64,000 nucleotides of DNA from Rhizobium sp. 007 (GTDB taxonomy: Bacteria; Pseudomonadota; Alphaproteobacteria; Rhizobiales; Rhizobiaceae), in contig NZ_CP064188.1 of assembly GCF_015353075.1 (NCBI RefSeq), positions 558,001 through 622,000 of the forward strand, given 5' to 3'. The position numbers and the translations under genes are program-made. The notes beneath the pieces are model-generated. The model worked only from the letters and a program-made list of their open reading frames with translations. It was not told the DNA's origin and ran no database searches. Each line of letters begins with the position of its first letter. Positions within the stretch are counted from its first letter, which is position 1. Shown piece after piece: positions 1 through 9,020 of the stretch.

Positions 1-401
1 ACGCGCAAGGTCGCTGTCATTGCTGAACGCTGCCGCTCGAACGCCTTGATGAAGCCACGGCCATGGAGATTGTCGATGCCCTGAGAAAGAGGCATCTGAC
101 TTCTGAAGAACCCGGCGGCACCTCCGCTGAAGGTGCGCGACCGTACTAATCCTTTTTAGCTAGTTTGCCGGCGTGCTGACTTTTGGCATCATTTTTACAG
201 GGACTCAAAGGACCGTGATTCCCAGTGCAGCGGGAATTGAGATGAGCTCCCGCGGCACGAGGTGCGACAGGGCTCGCCATTTTTGAACCTTTTGGACGAG
301 CCCTCGTCGTATTCTTCAGGTCACGGCAGCAGTTTCTCGGTACGCACTTCGGGTAGCATGCAGGCATCGCCTGTCACCGAGCGCACTTCCGAAGATCTCG
401 A
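1..401. other. No intact gene; possible 3' remnant at the left edge
   Basis: The first 150 bases hold a short open stretch ending in a stop at 147-149 (tail reading roughly ERLDEATAMEIVDALRKRH). It follows an in-frame stop at 24-26, so it could be the frameshifted end of a gene lying outside the window. I do not recognise the family. The rest, up to the stop of the glutathione S-transferase gene, shows no convincing coding or structured element. Confidence 0.25.
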
Positions 402-1034
402 TCAGGCAACAGGTTGGAGGTTTGCGAGGGCTTCGGCGATGCGCTGCGGCGCCTTGGGACGCGCGTACATCCGCTCAAGATAAGCTTTGAGATTTGGAAA
501 GCCGTCAACCAGCCCATTTTCATTGCCCCAGTCCACAACATAGGCGGTGACGCAATCAGCGATGGTTATTTTGTCGCCGACGATGAACTGACGCCCGTCC
601 ATGTGACGCTCAAGTATTGCCGCCATTGCCATAAACTCCTCTCTGGCGAGAGCTATGTCTTCTGGCAGTCGTTTGTCTCCGGGATATATAAAGGTGTGCT
701 TGGCGATCCGCCACAGCGGCTGTTCAAGTTCGGTCACCGCAAACATAGACCAGCGATACGCCCGCGCCCGCTCCCTTAGGTCGGCGGGCATAAGCCCTTT
801 GGCACCATACTTCTCTGCTAAATACATGACGATCGCGGCGGATTCTGTAAGTACAAGGTCACCGTCAACCAGCACTGGGAGTTTTCCGGCGGGGTTGAGG
901 CGCAGGAAGTCGGGGCGACGGTTTTCGCCAGCCAGGAGATTGACGGGAACAAACTCGAATTCCGCATCAAGCTCTTGAAGGGCCCAAAGTGCGCGAAGCG
1001 AGCGCGTCGGACCTAATCCATATAGTTTCATCAT
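402..1034 (-). CDS. Glutathione S-transferase family protein
   Basis: This 210-residue protein has the normal length and layout of a cytosolic glutathione S-transferase. Residues 1-80 form the thioredoxin-like domain, starting MMKLYGLGPTRSLRALWAL and containing the NPAGKLPVLVDGD stretch with its cis-proline and the ESAAIVMYLAEKYG glutathione-contact segment. The rest is the helical domain with the conserved ITIADC motif. Members conjugate glutathione to electrophiles or act on small thiol adducts; the substrate cannot be read here. The gene stands alone, about 700 bases from the TetR regulator on the same strand. Family assignment is firm, specific activity is unknown. Confidence 0.9.
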   Translation of the reverse strand: MMKLYGLGPTRSLRALWALQELDAEFEFVPVNLLAGENRRPDFLRLNPAGKLPVLVDGDLVLTESAAIVMYLAEKYGAKGLMPADLRERARAYRWSMFAVTELEQPLWRIAKHTFIYPGDKRLPEDIALAREEFMAMAAILERHMDGRQFIVGDKITIADCVTAYVVDWGNENGLVDGFPNLKAYLERMYARPKAPQRIAEALANLQPVA

Positions 1035-1731
1035 CTTGATTTCCTCAGTTTCAAAAAGACAGCGTCACGGCGTTGACAAGTGTGTAGGGGGTGGGAAGCA
1101 TAACGCTTCGGCCACCTAGCCTGTCAGAACCGGGGCCCCGAGTGACCGATGTGATGTTTCTGGACATTTCCAAGTTGGAACTGCACCCCAGTCCTCGGCC
1201 GAGCGGTCGGAACGTTGTAATGGCCTGCGACAATCATCATGTTCATTCTCCTCCCATCATTGAATTCGTCGTCGCATTCCAAGGACGTTGGAGGAAAATC
1301 CGATCCGACAGCGGGTCACAAAAAAAGTCATCCGTGCTGCTTTCACGATATCCAAGGGGTGCAAGCGGCAAGGAACTTCTTTCACCGAGGCAATTCGACA
1401 CCTTGGCGGCTTGATTGTGATTTCTCGGGACGAAGGAGGGTCGCGCTCCTAACTTCACGGTCCGTTCGACAATCCCGCACCTGCCCTGTCCTTCCGATCC
1501 TTGGCTTCTCCGGGCAGGGCAGGTGTTGCGGTTGCATTTGAAGCAAAAGTGTAACGAAGACATTTCGTATTTCCTGCTACCATTGCGTGATCGCGGTTCG
1601 TGCGGTTCCGGGCCGTAGAGAGCACGCGACGCCAAGGGTCCGAGCGACCGGCGGCAGGGCCGCTATGAGGGATTTTTTTGCCATCCGGGGCAGGCGCACG
1701 ATCGCGGCGCGTGGCAGCGTGGATGAGATCG
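1035..1731. other. Intergenic stretch without a recognisable gene
   Basis: About 700 bases between the glutathione S-transferase start and the TetR stop. Open frames occur on both strands, but none has family-like sequence, a ribosome binding site and a plausible length together. Nothing else was identified. Confidence 0.4.
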
Positions 1732-2319
1732 TTAGTTTGCAAGCAGACCTGTGGCCAGGTAACGGAAGGCCTGGGTGGCTTTCGGTAAGACATCTTTCGG
1801 ATCTTCGCTGGCCGCAATCCAGAGAGCCGCATTGAGCGCGGCGCCATTCAGAAGCCGGGCGGCCGCCTCTGCATCCACTGGCTTCAAAATTCCTTGGGCG
1901 ATCAGCCGCTTTACCGTCTGCTTTGTGGCCTGCAAGCAGTTGCTCTGACTAGGCCATTGCGATGGATCTCCGAGGACCGCTGGCCCGTCGAGCAGAACGA
2001 TCCGCTGTACTTCGGGATCGAGCGCCATTTCGATATAGGCCGTACCCTCAGTAAGCAGCCCTTCCCAGGCGTTTTCCGCTCGGCCGCCGATCTCCTGCGC
2101 TCGCGAGGCCATTTCAGCGTCTATCTGGTTGACGACGGCAGCCAGAAGTCCACGCTTGTCCCCGAAGTTGTGATAAAGCGCTCCCCGAGTGAGGCCGACC
2201 TCGGCGGTCAGCTCGTCCATGGAGGCGGCAGCGTAGCCTTTTTCGGCAAATGCCTTTCGCGCGGCCGCAACCAGCTTTGCGCGGGTCTCTTCCATCATCT
2301 CGACGCGTCGCTTTGCCAT
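1732..2319 (-). CDS. TetR/AcrR family transcriptional regulator
   Basis: This is a 195-residue one-component repressor. Residues 8-55 form the helix-turn-helix typical of TetR proteins (ARKAFAEKGYAAASMDELTAEVGLTRGALYHNFGDKRGLL), and the remainder is an all-helical ligand-binding domain. The start at 2319 (MAKRRVEMMEETRAK) was chosen because the longer frame upstream runs through the operator boxes and does not look like protein. The gene is divergent from the RidA-family gene at 2489, and three matching palindromic boxes lie in the gap, so it very likely controls itself and that neighbour. The inducer is unknown. Confidence 0.9.
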   Translation of the reverse strand: MAKRRVEMMEETRAKLVAAARKAFAEKGYAAASMDELTAEVGLTRGALYHNFGDKRGLLAAVVNQIDAEMASRAQEIGGRAENAWEGLLTEGTAYIEMALDPEVQRIVLLDGPAVLGDPSQWPSQSNCLQATKQTVKRLIAQGILKPVDAEAAARLLNGAALNAALWIAASEDPKDVLPKATQAFRYLATGLLAN

Positions 2320-2339
2320 CTGATGACTCCTGTTTTTCA

Positions 2340-2404
2340 CATACGTGACGTATATGTATTGACATACGAGGCGTATGTCTGCTATTTGGCATACGTGGCG
2401 TATA
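2340..2404. promoter_or_regulatory. Three palindromic operator-like boxes between tetR-type gene and RidA gene
   Basis: Three copies of an inverted repeat CATACG-N3-CGTAT(G/A) lie at 2340-2354, 2363-2377 and 2390-2404. The half-sites and the three-base spacer are identical in layout in all copies, and box 2 is a perfect palindrome. Centres are about 23 and 27 bases apart, so the boxes could be bound on similar faces of the helix. Their place between the divergent genes fits autoregulation by the TetR protein. Confidence 0.8.
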
Positions 2405-2488
2405 TCAATGATGCGACAGCCTGTGAAGCTCCGCAAGCAGCGTTTTGCTCATCGAGTGCCACCCACCAAGATGAAGAGAGATCGACAC

Positions 2489-2887
2489 ATGACGCAACGC
2501 GACGCAATTTTTCCTGCCGATAGGCATGCACTTTACCAAGCACACGGCTATTCAGCCGCGATCCGCTCCGGCGACCTCCTCTTCGTCTCCGGGCAGGTCG
2601 GCAGTCATTCCGATGGGACTCCCGAACCTGATTTCCGGCGTCAGGTCGAACTGGCCTTCGACAACCTAAGGGCAACACTGAAAGCGGCAAGCTGCACCTT
2701 CGACGATATTATCGATGTGACCACGTTCCACACAGATCCCGAAAACCAGTTCGAGACCATCATGGCCGTCAAAAACCAGATCTTCAGCAGTCCGCCTTAT
2801 CCCAACTGGACCGCAATCGGTGTGAACTGGCTCGCCGGTTTTGATTTCGAAATCAAGGTCATCGCTCGCATTCCTGAAGCGGCATAA
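2489..2887 (+). CDS. RidA family protein (YjgF/YER057c/UK114)
   Basis: The 132-residue product has the compact RidA fold signature: SAAIRSGDLLFVSGQVG near residue 20, AFDNLRATLKAASCTFDDIIDVTTFHTD in the middle, and a PNWTAIGVNWLAGFDFEIKVIARIP ending. RidA proteins deaminate reactive enamine/imine intermediates, but some relatives lack that activity. The start at 2489 follows a purine-rich GAAGAGAG site eight bases upstream; an ATG at 2471 is an alternative. It is divergent from the TetR gene and is probably its target. The typical catalytic arginine position could not be checked reliably by eye. Confidence 0.85.
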   Translation: MTQRDAIFPADRHALYQAHGYSAAIRSGDLLFVSGQVGSHSDGTPEPDFRRQVELAFDNLRATLKAASCTFDDIIDVTTFHTDPENQFETIMAVKNQIFSSPPYPNWTAIGVNWLAGFDFEIKVIARIPEAA

Positions 2888-2989
2888 GCTACTTCCTACC
2901 AGAGCGGTTGCTCAAGCTTACAGAGCGTAGCAGGGCAGCCGGGGCTTTCGCTCGCGGCGGTGTTTGACGGTGTAAGCCGAGCAGATGCC

Positions 2990-3235
2990 GCCGGTGTCGC
3001 ATGCAGCCGCACATTGCAAGAGCAGCCGTCATGTCCACCTGGGGGCTCGCGCTTTCTGCCGTCTCGCGCGAACTGAACCGGTCGAGAACATCCGGCAATA
3101 CACGTGGCCCAACCGGCTCTCAAACCGCGTCTTCGACACTTATGAGGCGATCATCCGCGCCGCTTGCGGGGCCCGGCGGAGACATTTCGCGCAAACCACT
3201 ACTATCACGTGCATCGAAATGAAGGCTTGGGACAC
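2990..3235 (+). pseudogene. IS630-family transposase, 3' remnant
   Basis: Two neighbouring frames together give the end of an IS630 transposase. One frame reads SRELN, then the next reads TEPVENIRQYTWPNRLSNRVFDTYEAIIRAACGA and continues HFAQTTTITCIEMKAWDT. Intact IS630 proteins read PELNPVENIWQ, then NWLSNRVF, then a Y-x-x-I and AW pattern in this order. The frameshift lies near 3080. The amino-terminal two thirds and the element ends were not found, so this is a dead scar. Confidence 0.65.
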
Positions 3236-3493
3236 ATGTCGGTCAGCCGTCATGACCGGTGGTTTTGTTTGAAGGACCGCCTGCTTCTTTCACGAGGATG
3301 CCATCTGGGTGGCTGTCTGGACGTTGATCACCGCATCAGCGGCGAGGCCATTGAGAACATGCACTATGTGAAACCTGATTGGGAGCCGGCGAGCTATTGA
3401 ATTCTCCTTCCGACGACACATATGGAGGCTACCACCCAAATGTGATGGCATCCTGCAGCGATCTTGTCGCGCGTTTGAAGCTGTCCGGGTCGG

Positions 3494-3529
3494 CGAAGGG
3501 CGCTCCCCGAAAGGGTCGAGCGCCCTTCG
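3494..3529. other. Strong stem-loop with GAAA loop
   Basis: The arms CGAAGGGCGCTC (3494-3505) and GAGCGCCCTTCG (3518-3529) are perfectly complementary over 12 bases, and the loop itself contains CCC-GAAA-GGG. It lies about 90 bases beyond the stop of the minus-strand gene at 3617. No T-run follows on either strand, so a Rho-independent terminator is not certain. Confidence 0.5.
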
Positions 3530-3616
3530 GATTTACGAGGTTCAGACATCTGGGAAGTGAGCGCAGGGGCCTCGGCCGAGCCGCCGGAAATTTCCCCACA
3601 TACCACGCGCCCTATC

Positions 3617-4333
3617 CTACAACCGACTGCATTCGGCCAGAGGCTGTACGGCTTGAGGTACAGTGGGCGTCGGCTGAATGACGTTGGGCGAACGGGTCTG
3701 TGGCGTTGTCCTTTGTTGGATCGTATTGAATCGGTCAGTGGCGGCGTATGCCTCGTCCTCAACAGATTTCCAGTCTCTCAAATACCGTATGGAAAAACTA
3801 CGCGTTCCCCAGTCCCGAAACTGCTGAACATGCTTAAGCTCATGAACCCATAGCCCAGGATCGTTTGCTCCAGCTTCATCTCTGAAAATAACGGTGTCGA
3901 TCAATGTAACCGCGTCTGCATCGCCATATCGCATGGCCAGGTCTGCGAGGTTCAGGGGGGCGCTATCACCAATTTTGAAAGCCACCATGTCATAGATCTG
4001 CTCATCGTAAAAGTTTCCGAGCGCTTGACGAAGCGCCGGCGGCATTGGCATCACTCCGCTGGAGCGGGCAGTATTTCGTGATGCGGTGATCCATTGCTCC
4101 AATGCCGTAGCTGCGGTCAAGACTTGGGCTTCCGAGCGAACGCGATCCAATTCCTTTCCAATATCCGCGATCTCCCAGCCGATGCGGCCAAAGATATTTG
4201 GCACGTCGCTTTGTGCATTGCCCGCTTCTCGCTGGGCGTTGCGCAGAAATTGTTCGGGATGGCCGATGTCGCCAAGCCGAGCCCACGCGACAGCAAACGA
4301 CACAGTGAGTAATAAAATCGTCATTGTCATCAT
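3617..4333 (-). CDS. Secreted DUF4157-like protein with HELKH metallopeptidase motif
   Basis: This protein of about 238 residues begins with a hydrophobic export signal (MMTMTILLLTVSFAVAWA). The carboxy-terminal half holds NDPGLWVHELKHVQQFRDWG, an HExxH-like zinc site of the kind seen in DUF4157 and related putative peptidases. Further on, SVEDEAYAATDRF may supply a third ligand. The central segment VFRDEAGANDPG is also typical of that group. The ATG at 4333 was taken over a TTG 33 bases upstream. The gene stands alone and likely acts in the periplasm or outside the cell. Peptidase activity is inferred, not certain. Confidence 0.6.
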   Translation of the reverse strand: MMTMTILLLTVSFAVAWARLGDIGHPEQFLRNAQREAGNAQSDVPNIFGRIGWEIADIGKELDRVRSEAQVLTAATALEQWITASRNTARSSGVMPMPPALRQALGNFYDEQIYDMVAFKIGDSAPLNLADLAMRYGDADAVTLIDTVIFRDEAGANDPGLWVHELKHVQQFRDWGTRSFSIRYLRDWKSVEDEAYAATDRFNTIQQRTTPQTRSPNVIQPTPTVPQAVQPLAECSRL

Positions 4334-4399
4334 GACGCACGTTCTCGTGAATTTGGCCACCGACAACAGCTCGGCACAATATCACAAGACGCTAATGTT

Positions 4400-4890
4400 A
4401 GCACTTGCGCACTAAATCTCGCCGGTTCGCCAATTCTGCTCGAACGCTCGCGCCCGTCCTATTGGAGGCTCGCATTCGTATCCCGGCTGCGGGGCTGCCC
4501 TAGCATACTCGTTGTCGCACCATGGCGGCGTTAGGATCGACACCGGGCCAAGGCCGAGCAGGCTAGGAAAGTGCGGTACGTCGCCCATCTCGCCAGCGAT
4601 CAGGTATTAGATTGGCGGAGGCCGGATCCCGCGGGATCGTCCAAAGCTTTCGGCACGGCCGCGAGATCTCTATGAGCCGGATCGGTACGTCGACACGCTG
4701 AAGGTCAATCGCAGAACCGCCATTGATCCACAGGCATCGACCCTGAGTGTCGCAGCATCGTGAACCATTCCTTGCCCGGCACTGTTTGAATCCAGTTGCT
4801 TTCTTGCCCGCCGAATCTCGCGTGTAGTCTCCCTGATCAATAACCGAACTGGCTTCGACAGGATCGATCCACCTTCTGACATGGCTGCTT
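4400..4890. other. Intergenic stretch without a recognisable gene
   Basis: About 490 bases between two minus-strand genes. The only longer open frame here reads antiparallel or out of frame with the end of the CobW gene and has no family features. No repeat or structured element was seen. Confidence 0.4.
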
Positions 4891-4892
4891 TG

Positions 4893-5978
4893 CTATGAAA
4901 CGGAGCTACAACGGCATCTGTCAAAAGTCGCGCGGAGGTCCACTCCATCCACACCATCATGTGCTGCGATGGCGATTATCCGGGTTAGTGGCTCTTTGCC
5001 ATTCCATTCGTCCCCGACTGCGATATCAACTCGCTTGCCGACAACCTGAAGAATGACCCGTCGGCCCGGTTCTTCGGCCGTATGCACCACGCCTTTGCAT
5101 CGGTAGACGCTGGCAGGAAGCTTGCGCACCGCTTCCCGCAATGGTTCCAGGGAAAGTGGCGCGTACGTCTCGTAGCTCCATGTCTTGAAGGCTTGCAAGT
5201 GGTCATGCCGATGGCCGTGGGCGCTATGCTCACAATCATGTCCATTACAGTCGTGAGGATGGCTGCTCTGGTCACGAGAAGATGTGCCATCGAGCCGGGA
5301 GGGATCGAATCGACCCACCGATAGCAGGATTTCCAAAGGCACGTCGCCGCGGGATGTCTGGACGAGCCGATAGCGGTGGAACCGGTCGTCGAGCCATGCC
5401 TTGATCCGCTCGATCTCCTTCTGGGTGACAAGATCGACCTTGTTGAGGATGAGCATGTCTGCAAATGCCACTTGGCGGAGCTTTAGTTCCATCATCTCCG
5501 GTGCAGCAAAGATCTGCTCTGCGTCCACGACGCACATGATGCTGTCCAGCCTGATGCGGTCGCGCATATCTTCGTTCATGAAAGCCAGTGCGATTCCGGA
5601 AGGATCGGCCACCCCGCTGGCCTCGAGCAGGACGTATTCGGGCTTTTCAGGACGAGCCATCACCTGCGTCACCGCTGCGACCAGATCCTCGCGGATGTTG
5701 CAGCATACACAGCCGTTGGCGAGATTGATGATATCCCCGTCGCTTTCAATGCCGACAACCAGCTCGGCGTCGATGTTGATCGAACCGAAGTCGTTCACCA
5801 GCACCGCGACCCGAAGGCCGTGACCGCCATTGAGAATACGGTTCAGGAGTGTCGTCTTGCCTGCTCCGAGAAAGCCAGTGAGGACGGTCAACGGCACCGC
5901 CTGCGCGGCAGATTGCTGGGGCGCGCAGAACGACGCCGCTTCGGTATCGCCTGGCGGGAAGATGATGTCGCGATCCAT
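4893..5978 (-). CDS. CobW/COG0523-type GTP-binding metal chaperone
   Basis: The 361-residue protein has the P-loop GFLGAGKT at 35-42, the metal-binding CVCC at 90-93 inside NGCVCCNIREDL, the guanine-specificity motif LNKVDLV near 180, and a carboxy-terminal CobW_C domain. A histidine- and cysteine-rich linker near residues 240-262 (HPHDCNGHDCEHSAHGHRHDH) would bind zinc or another transition metal. These GTPases load metals into client enzymes. The start lies only two bases after the stop of the metallo-beta-lactamase-fold gene, so the two are co-transcribed, and that enzyme is the obvious candidate client. No zinc-uptake regulator site was identified. Confidence 0.88.
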   Translation of the reverse strand: MDRDIIFPPGDTEAASFCAPQQSAAQAVPLTVLTGFLGAGKTTLLNRILNGGHGLRVAVLVNDFGSINIDAELVVGIESDGDIINLANGCVCCNIREDLVAAVTQVMARPEKPEYVLLEASGVADPSGIALAFMNEDMRDRIRLDSIMCVVDAEQIFAAPEMMELKLRQVAFADMLILNKVDLVTQKEIERIKAWLDDRFHRYRLVQTSRGDVPLEILLSVGRFDPSRLDGTSSRDQSSHPHDCNGHDCEHSAHGHRHDHLQAFKTWSYETYAPLSLEPLREAVRKLPASVYRCKGVVHTAEEPGRRVILQVVGKRVDIAVGDEWNGKEPLTRIIAIAAHDGVDGVDLRATFDRCRCSSVS

Positions 5979-5980
5979 CG

Positions 5981-7501
5981 CTACTCCCTGCTTCCTTCAA
6001 TAGCGTCGATGATGGCCTGGATATGCGCAGCCTTTTCCGACAGCTTGGTCTGGGCCTGTTTTGCCTTCACCAGAGCCATTTCGCGGACATCGATGGTATA
6101 GTCCCTCGGGTAATCCTTCTTCGGTTCGCGATACACATCCGGTGGGTAATATTTCTTGGGGTCGATGTCCCCGTTGAGAGTTTCCGGCTCCAATTGATCA
6201 GCAAGCGGATTTCGCGGATTTGGAAATGTAACCTTCAGATTTGTCGGCGTCAGGCCGAATAGCTCAACGGCCTCGGCAGGGCTCGGACGTGTCATGTTGC
6301 CGGAATCGGGAATTGCTGCCTTGCGCGACCAAATTGCATGCTTTGTAACATTGACGACCACGACGTCTGGCGCGCCGAACTGGAACAGCCCGTTATAGTG
6401 AACACGGATCCCGGCCGTAATCTCCGGGATCAACTCCTCGTCGTAAGTCGTATGCGTGACCATCGCGAGGCGCGGCTGGATCTTGTCGAACATGTAGCCC
6501 ACCGCGTAATGGGGGCTGTGAGCCTGGTCGATCGTCGTACTCATGATGACTGACGGCATGCCCATTTTCATCGCCTGGAGATTGGCCGTGTCCGGCTGCA
6601 CCTCGGTCACAAATACGTCCACCCCCTTCGCCAATTCCAAAGTGCGTTCGTCCGGTCGACCGTCGCCGGTCCAGACGAACGATAACCCGTTCCAGTCGAG
6701 CCTGTAGGCCGAGGCGCCGTCCTTGGTGTGCGATCGCCGCCAGTGACGGATGGTCACGCCATCCTTGTCGTAGCAGACGCCGTTGTCGTCCCGGAAATCG
6801 AACTCGTTGACCTCGACCTCGTAGCCGTCGCCGATCGGACAGGCGTTGAAGGAGTCCGTATGCCAACGCGTCATCATCTTCATGCCCTCGATCATCGTCT
6901 TGATGCCGTCCTCGGGCGTACGGCCAGATGGACCATGCACGCGCAGCGGCTTCCAGCGCCCCATCCAGGGGGCGAAAGCGAATAGATACGGCAGGTCCGC
7001 GTAGTGATCCACGTGAAGGTGAGTGAAGAAGATGTCGTTGACCACCGACAACGGCACGGCCATCGCAATGATGTTGCGCACGCAGCCGGAGCCGAAATCA
7101 AAGAAGAACCGCTTCCCGTTTCCGAGCTCCACCATGATGCAGGTGCCGGCCTGTGCACGGGTGACCGGGATCGGCGTACTGCCGATGAAGGAAATCCGCA
7201 TCTCATCGGGTCCGAGCTGTTCCTGGCCCGGATAATAAACGTTGTTGCTCGCTAGGCCCGGGGTGGGTCGGTAGTAGGGTGGGAGCGTGATCCCGCCGCT
7301 CGGCACCCCACCATAAGGGTTTTTCGCCTGGGCCGCGGCTGGTGTTTCCTCAGCCGTTTGCGCCGATGACACGGTAGCCGTTGACAGAGCCGCGGCTCCG
7401 GCCAGTCCTGCTGCCTTGAGTGCCTCGCGGCGACTTATCGGCCGCTGACCAGCGCCAGCTTCATTGCGTATGATCTTTTCTTCTGTTGTTTCCGGTTTCA
7501 T
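5981..7501 (-). CDS. Tat-exported metallo-beta-lactamase-fold hydrolase
   Basis: The 506-residue protein starts with a twin-arginine signal (SRREALKAAGLAGAAALS at about 23-40) and so should be exported folded. The metal site THLHVDH at 160-166 is the HxHxDH signature of the metallo-beta-lactamase fold, followed by WTGDGRPDE near 280 and a later histidine (MVTHTTYDEE). The family resembles proteins named GntH in guanitoxin-type clusters, but no other guanitoxin gene is present, so that name is not used. It is the third gene of a minus-strand run DUF2092, small secreted protein, this gene, CobW GTPase. The substrate is unknown. Confidence 0.8.
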   Translation of the reverse strand: MKPETTEEKIIRNEAGAGQRPISRREALKAAGLAGAAALSTATVSSAQTAEETPAAAQAKNPYGGVPSGGITLPPYYRPTPGLASNNVYYPGQEQLGPDEMRISFIGSTPIPVTRAQAGTCIMVELGNGKRFFFDFGSGCVRNIIAMAVPLSVVNDIFFTHLHVDHYADLPYLFAFAPWMGRWKPLRVHGPSGRTPEDGIKTMIEGMKMMTRWHTDSFNACPIGDGYEVEVNEFDFRDDNGVCYDKDGVTIRHWRRSHTKDGASAYRLDWNGLSFVWTGDGRPDERTLELAKGVDVFVTEVQPDTANLQAMKMGMPSVIMSTTIDQAHSPHYAVGYMFDKIQPRLAMVTHTTYDEELIPEITAGIRVHYNGLFQFGAPDVVVVNVTKHAIWSRKAAIPDSGNMTRPSPAEAVELFGLTPTNLKVTFPNPRNPLADQLEPETLNGDIDPKKYYPPDVYREPKKDYPRDYTIDVREMALVKAKQAQTKLSEKAAHIQAIIDAIEGSRE

Positions 7502-7568
7502 GGCGCGTTTACCTCACCGATCGAAGCCCTCCGGGACGGGTTCACAACCTCAGCCTTGAGGCAAAACC

Positions 7569-7781
7569 CTAGCAGTAGTACACACCGGCCGCGCAGCGAC
7601 GCACCGTGCGCCGTGCCACCCCGGCGACGCTCACTGGGGTACGGGGTCGTCCAACCCTCGCCTCGCTGGTCGCCACAAAACTGTGCACGCCCGGAATTGA
7701 AAGCTCCGATCCCAGTTCCAGCCCGAACAACGCCACCATCCCCGCCAGCACGGCGATTTTGAGTTTCGTCGATATGTTCAT
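7569..7781 (-). CDS. Small secreted protein with GVARRT-type tail
   Basis: This 70-residue protein has a signal-like hydrophobic segment (LKIAVLAGMVALFGLELGSEL) and a conserved-looking end VGRPRTPVSVAGVARRTVRR before a Cys/Tyr-rich terminus. Its start overlaps the stop of the DUF2092 gene by four bases, showing translational coupling. I recall similar short proteins beside DUF2092 genes in rhizobia, but no function is known. It probably works outside the cytoplasm with its neighbour. Confidence 0.7.
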   Translation of the reverse strand: MNISTKLKIAVLAGMVALFGLELGSELSIPGVHSFVATSEARVGRPRTPVSVAGVARRTVRRCAAGVYYC

Positions 7782-8557
7782 TTGGCCTCTCCTACGACAA
7801 AGTTATCTGGAAGCTCGTCGATATCGATAAGTTGCTTCGGGTCGTCGACCTTCTTGGCGTCCGTCGGGGGCTTAAAGCTGAAATCCTCCGCGTCCAATTC
7901 TGCACCGCTCTTCCATTCGCTGAACTGGACGCTGTATTGTGGCCCCTGGTCTATTTGACTGGACGTGATGATATATTTGCATGGGTACGGGTGCTCCCCT
8001 TGGGCGATCCATATCTGCCAGTCGATGTCCTTCGTCCGAAACGCGAGATGATCGCACTCAGTGCCAGCAATCACACCGCTGCCGAGATCCTTCACATCGA
8101 CAACGTCGCGCATCAACTCGTCGTAGACGTTTGACTGAAGTAAATCAGCGCCCGGTACGGGAAGGTGATGCTTCGTTCTCAACTCCTCGATCAGATTGTC
8201 GATCGAACCGGGCACTTCGAACTGGGTGTAGAGATTGACGTCCTTGCCCATCAGCGTCAGGGACTTTCCGTCGAAGGTTATCTCGACATCGGCAAACCCG
8301 CCGAACCGTGTGGCGCGAATCTTGTCGGGACGAGCCATTCCCACCTTGCCTGAACTCGCCAATTGCAGTTTCTGATGTTCTGTGGTGACGACCTCGAAAC
8401 TGGTATCGTAGGCGAACGAGACGGTTTTTTGTCCCGCCAGATAGTCGGACATCGCTTTGACCAGCTCCTTGGCCTCCGCTTCGCCAGCCTTTGCGTTCGA
8501 ACCCGTTCCAGACACAATGATCAGTGCCAGCATAGCCGTTTGCGCTATCGTCCTCAT
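7778..8557 (-). CDS. DUF2092 domain-containing periplasmic protein
   Basis: The 259-residue product has a signal peptide (MRTIAQTAMLALIIVSGTGSNAKA) followed by the DUF2092 pattern: AKELVKAMSDYLAGQKTVSFAYDTSFEVVT, then SSGKVGMARPDKIRATRFGGFADVEITFDGKSLTLMGKDVNLYTQ. The fold is related to lipoprotein-carrier proteins of the LolA/LppX type, so a periplasmic lipid- or ligand-binding role is plausible but unproven. It is the first gene of a four-gene minus-strand run ending with the CobW GTPase. A broken relative of the same family lies at 43310-43478. Confidence 0.85.
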   Translation of the reverse strand: MRTIAQTAMLALIIVSGTGSNAKAGEAEAKELVKAMSDYLAGQKTVSFAYDTSFEVVTTEHQKLQLASSGKVGMARPDKIRATRFGGFADVEITFDGKSLTLMGKDVNLYTQFEVPGSIDNLIEELRTKHHLPVPGADLLQSNVYDELMRDVVDVKDLGSGVIAGTECDHLAFRTKDIDWQIWIAQGEHPYPCKYIITSSQIDQGPQYSVQFSEWKSGAELDAEDFSFKPPTDAKKVDDPKQLIDIDELPDNFVVGEAK

Positions 8558-9020
8558 CGAGGTAGCCTCCCTTGAACGTTCGTCAGGTATCGACCTGATC
8601 CGGATTCATTTTGTGCATCTGTGGTTGAGGCGGAACGACGCAATGGCCGCCTGACCTCGGACCCAGACCCCGAGATGGTTTCCCCGACCACATTTAGCTG
8701 AACGCATCACTGGCACAACACCAGTTCAGCGTGTATATCTTGAGCAGTGAGAGGTCACCCAGGCATGTAGGCAGGCTAATCAAACCCGCCACATATTTGG
8801 CAGCGGCTTTAGTTGCTCCCCATTGGCCGAAACGCCCACAATATAAGCATCTGCTACTAAACGTACTCCGCAAATGCAGCTCCGTCCATAGGCTGTTGCC
8901 GACATTCCTCGGCCTCGGTCGAGAGGAATGGGTGAAGCGCTTAAAATCGTTATCCACCCGTCGAGGCGAGCGGCGGCATCGCACACACGAGCAGTGCGAC
9001 CCGCAAAGCCGATAGCCTGT
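8558..9020. other. Promoter-side spacer without a recognisable gene
   Basis: About 460 bases between the DUF2092 start and the DUF3604 stop. No family-like frame, repeat or clear operator was found. It should hold the promoter for the DUF2092 run and the end of the upstream transcript. Confidence 0.4.

Noticed and set aside
5981..7501. Naming the metallo-beta-lactamase-fold protein GntH of guanitoxin synthesis
   Set aside because: No other guanitoxin-type gene is present, so similarity alone does not support that function.
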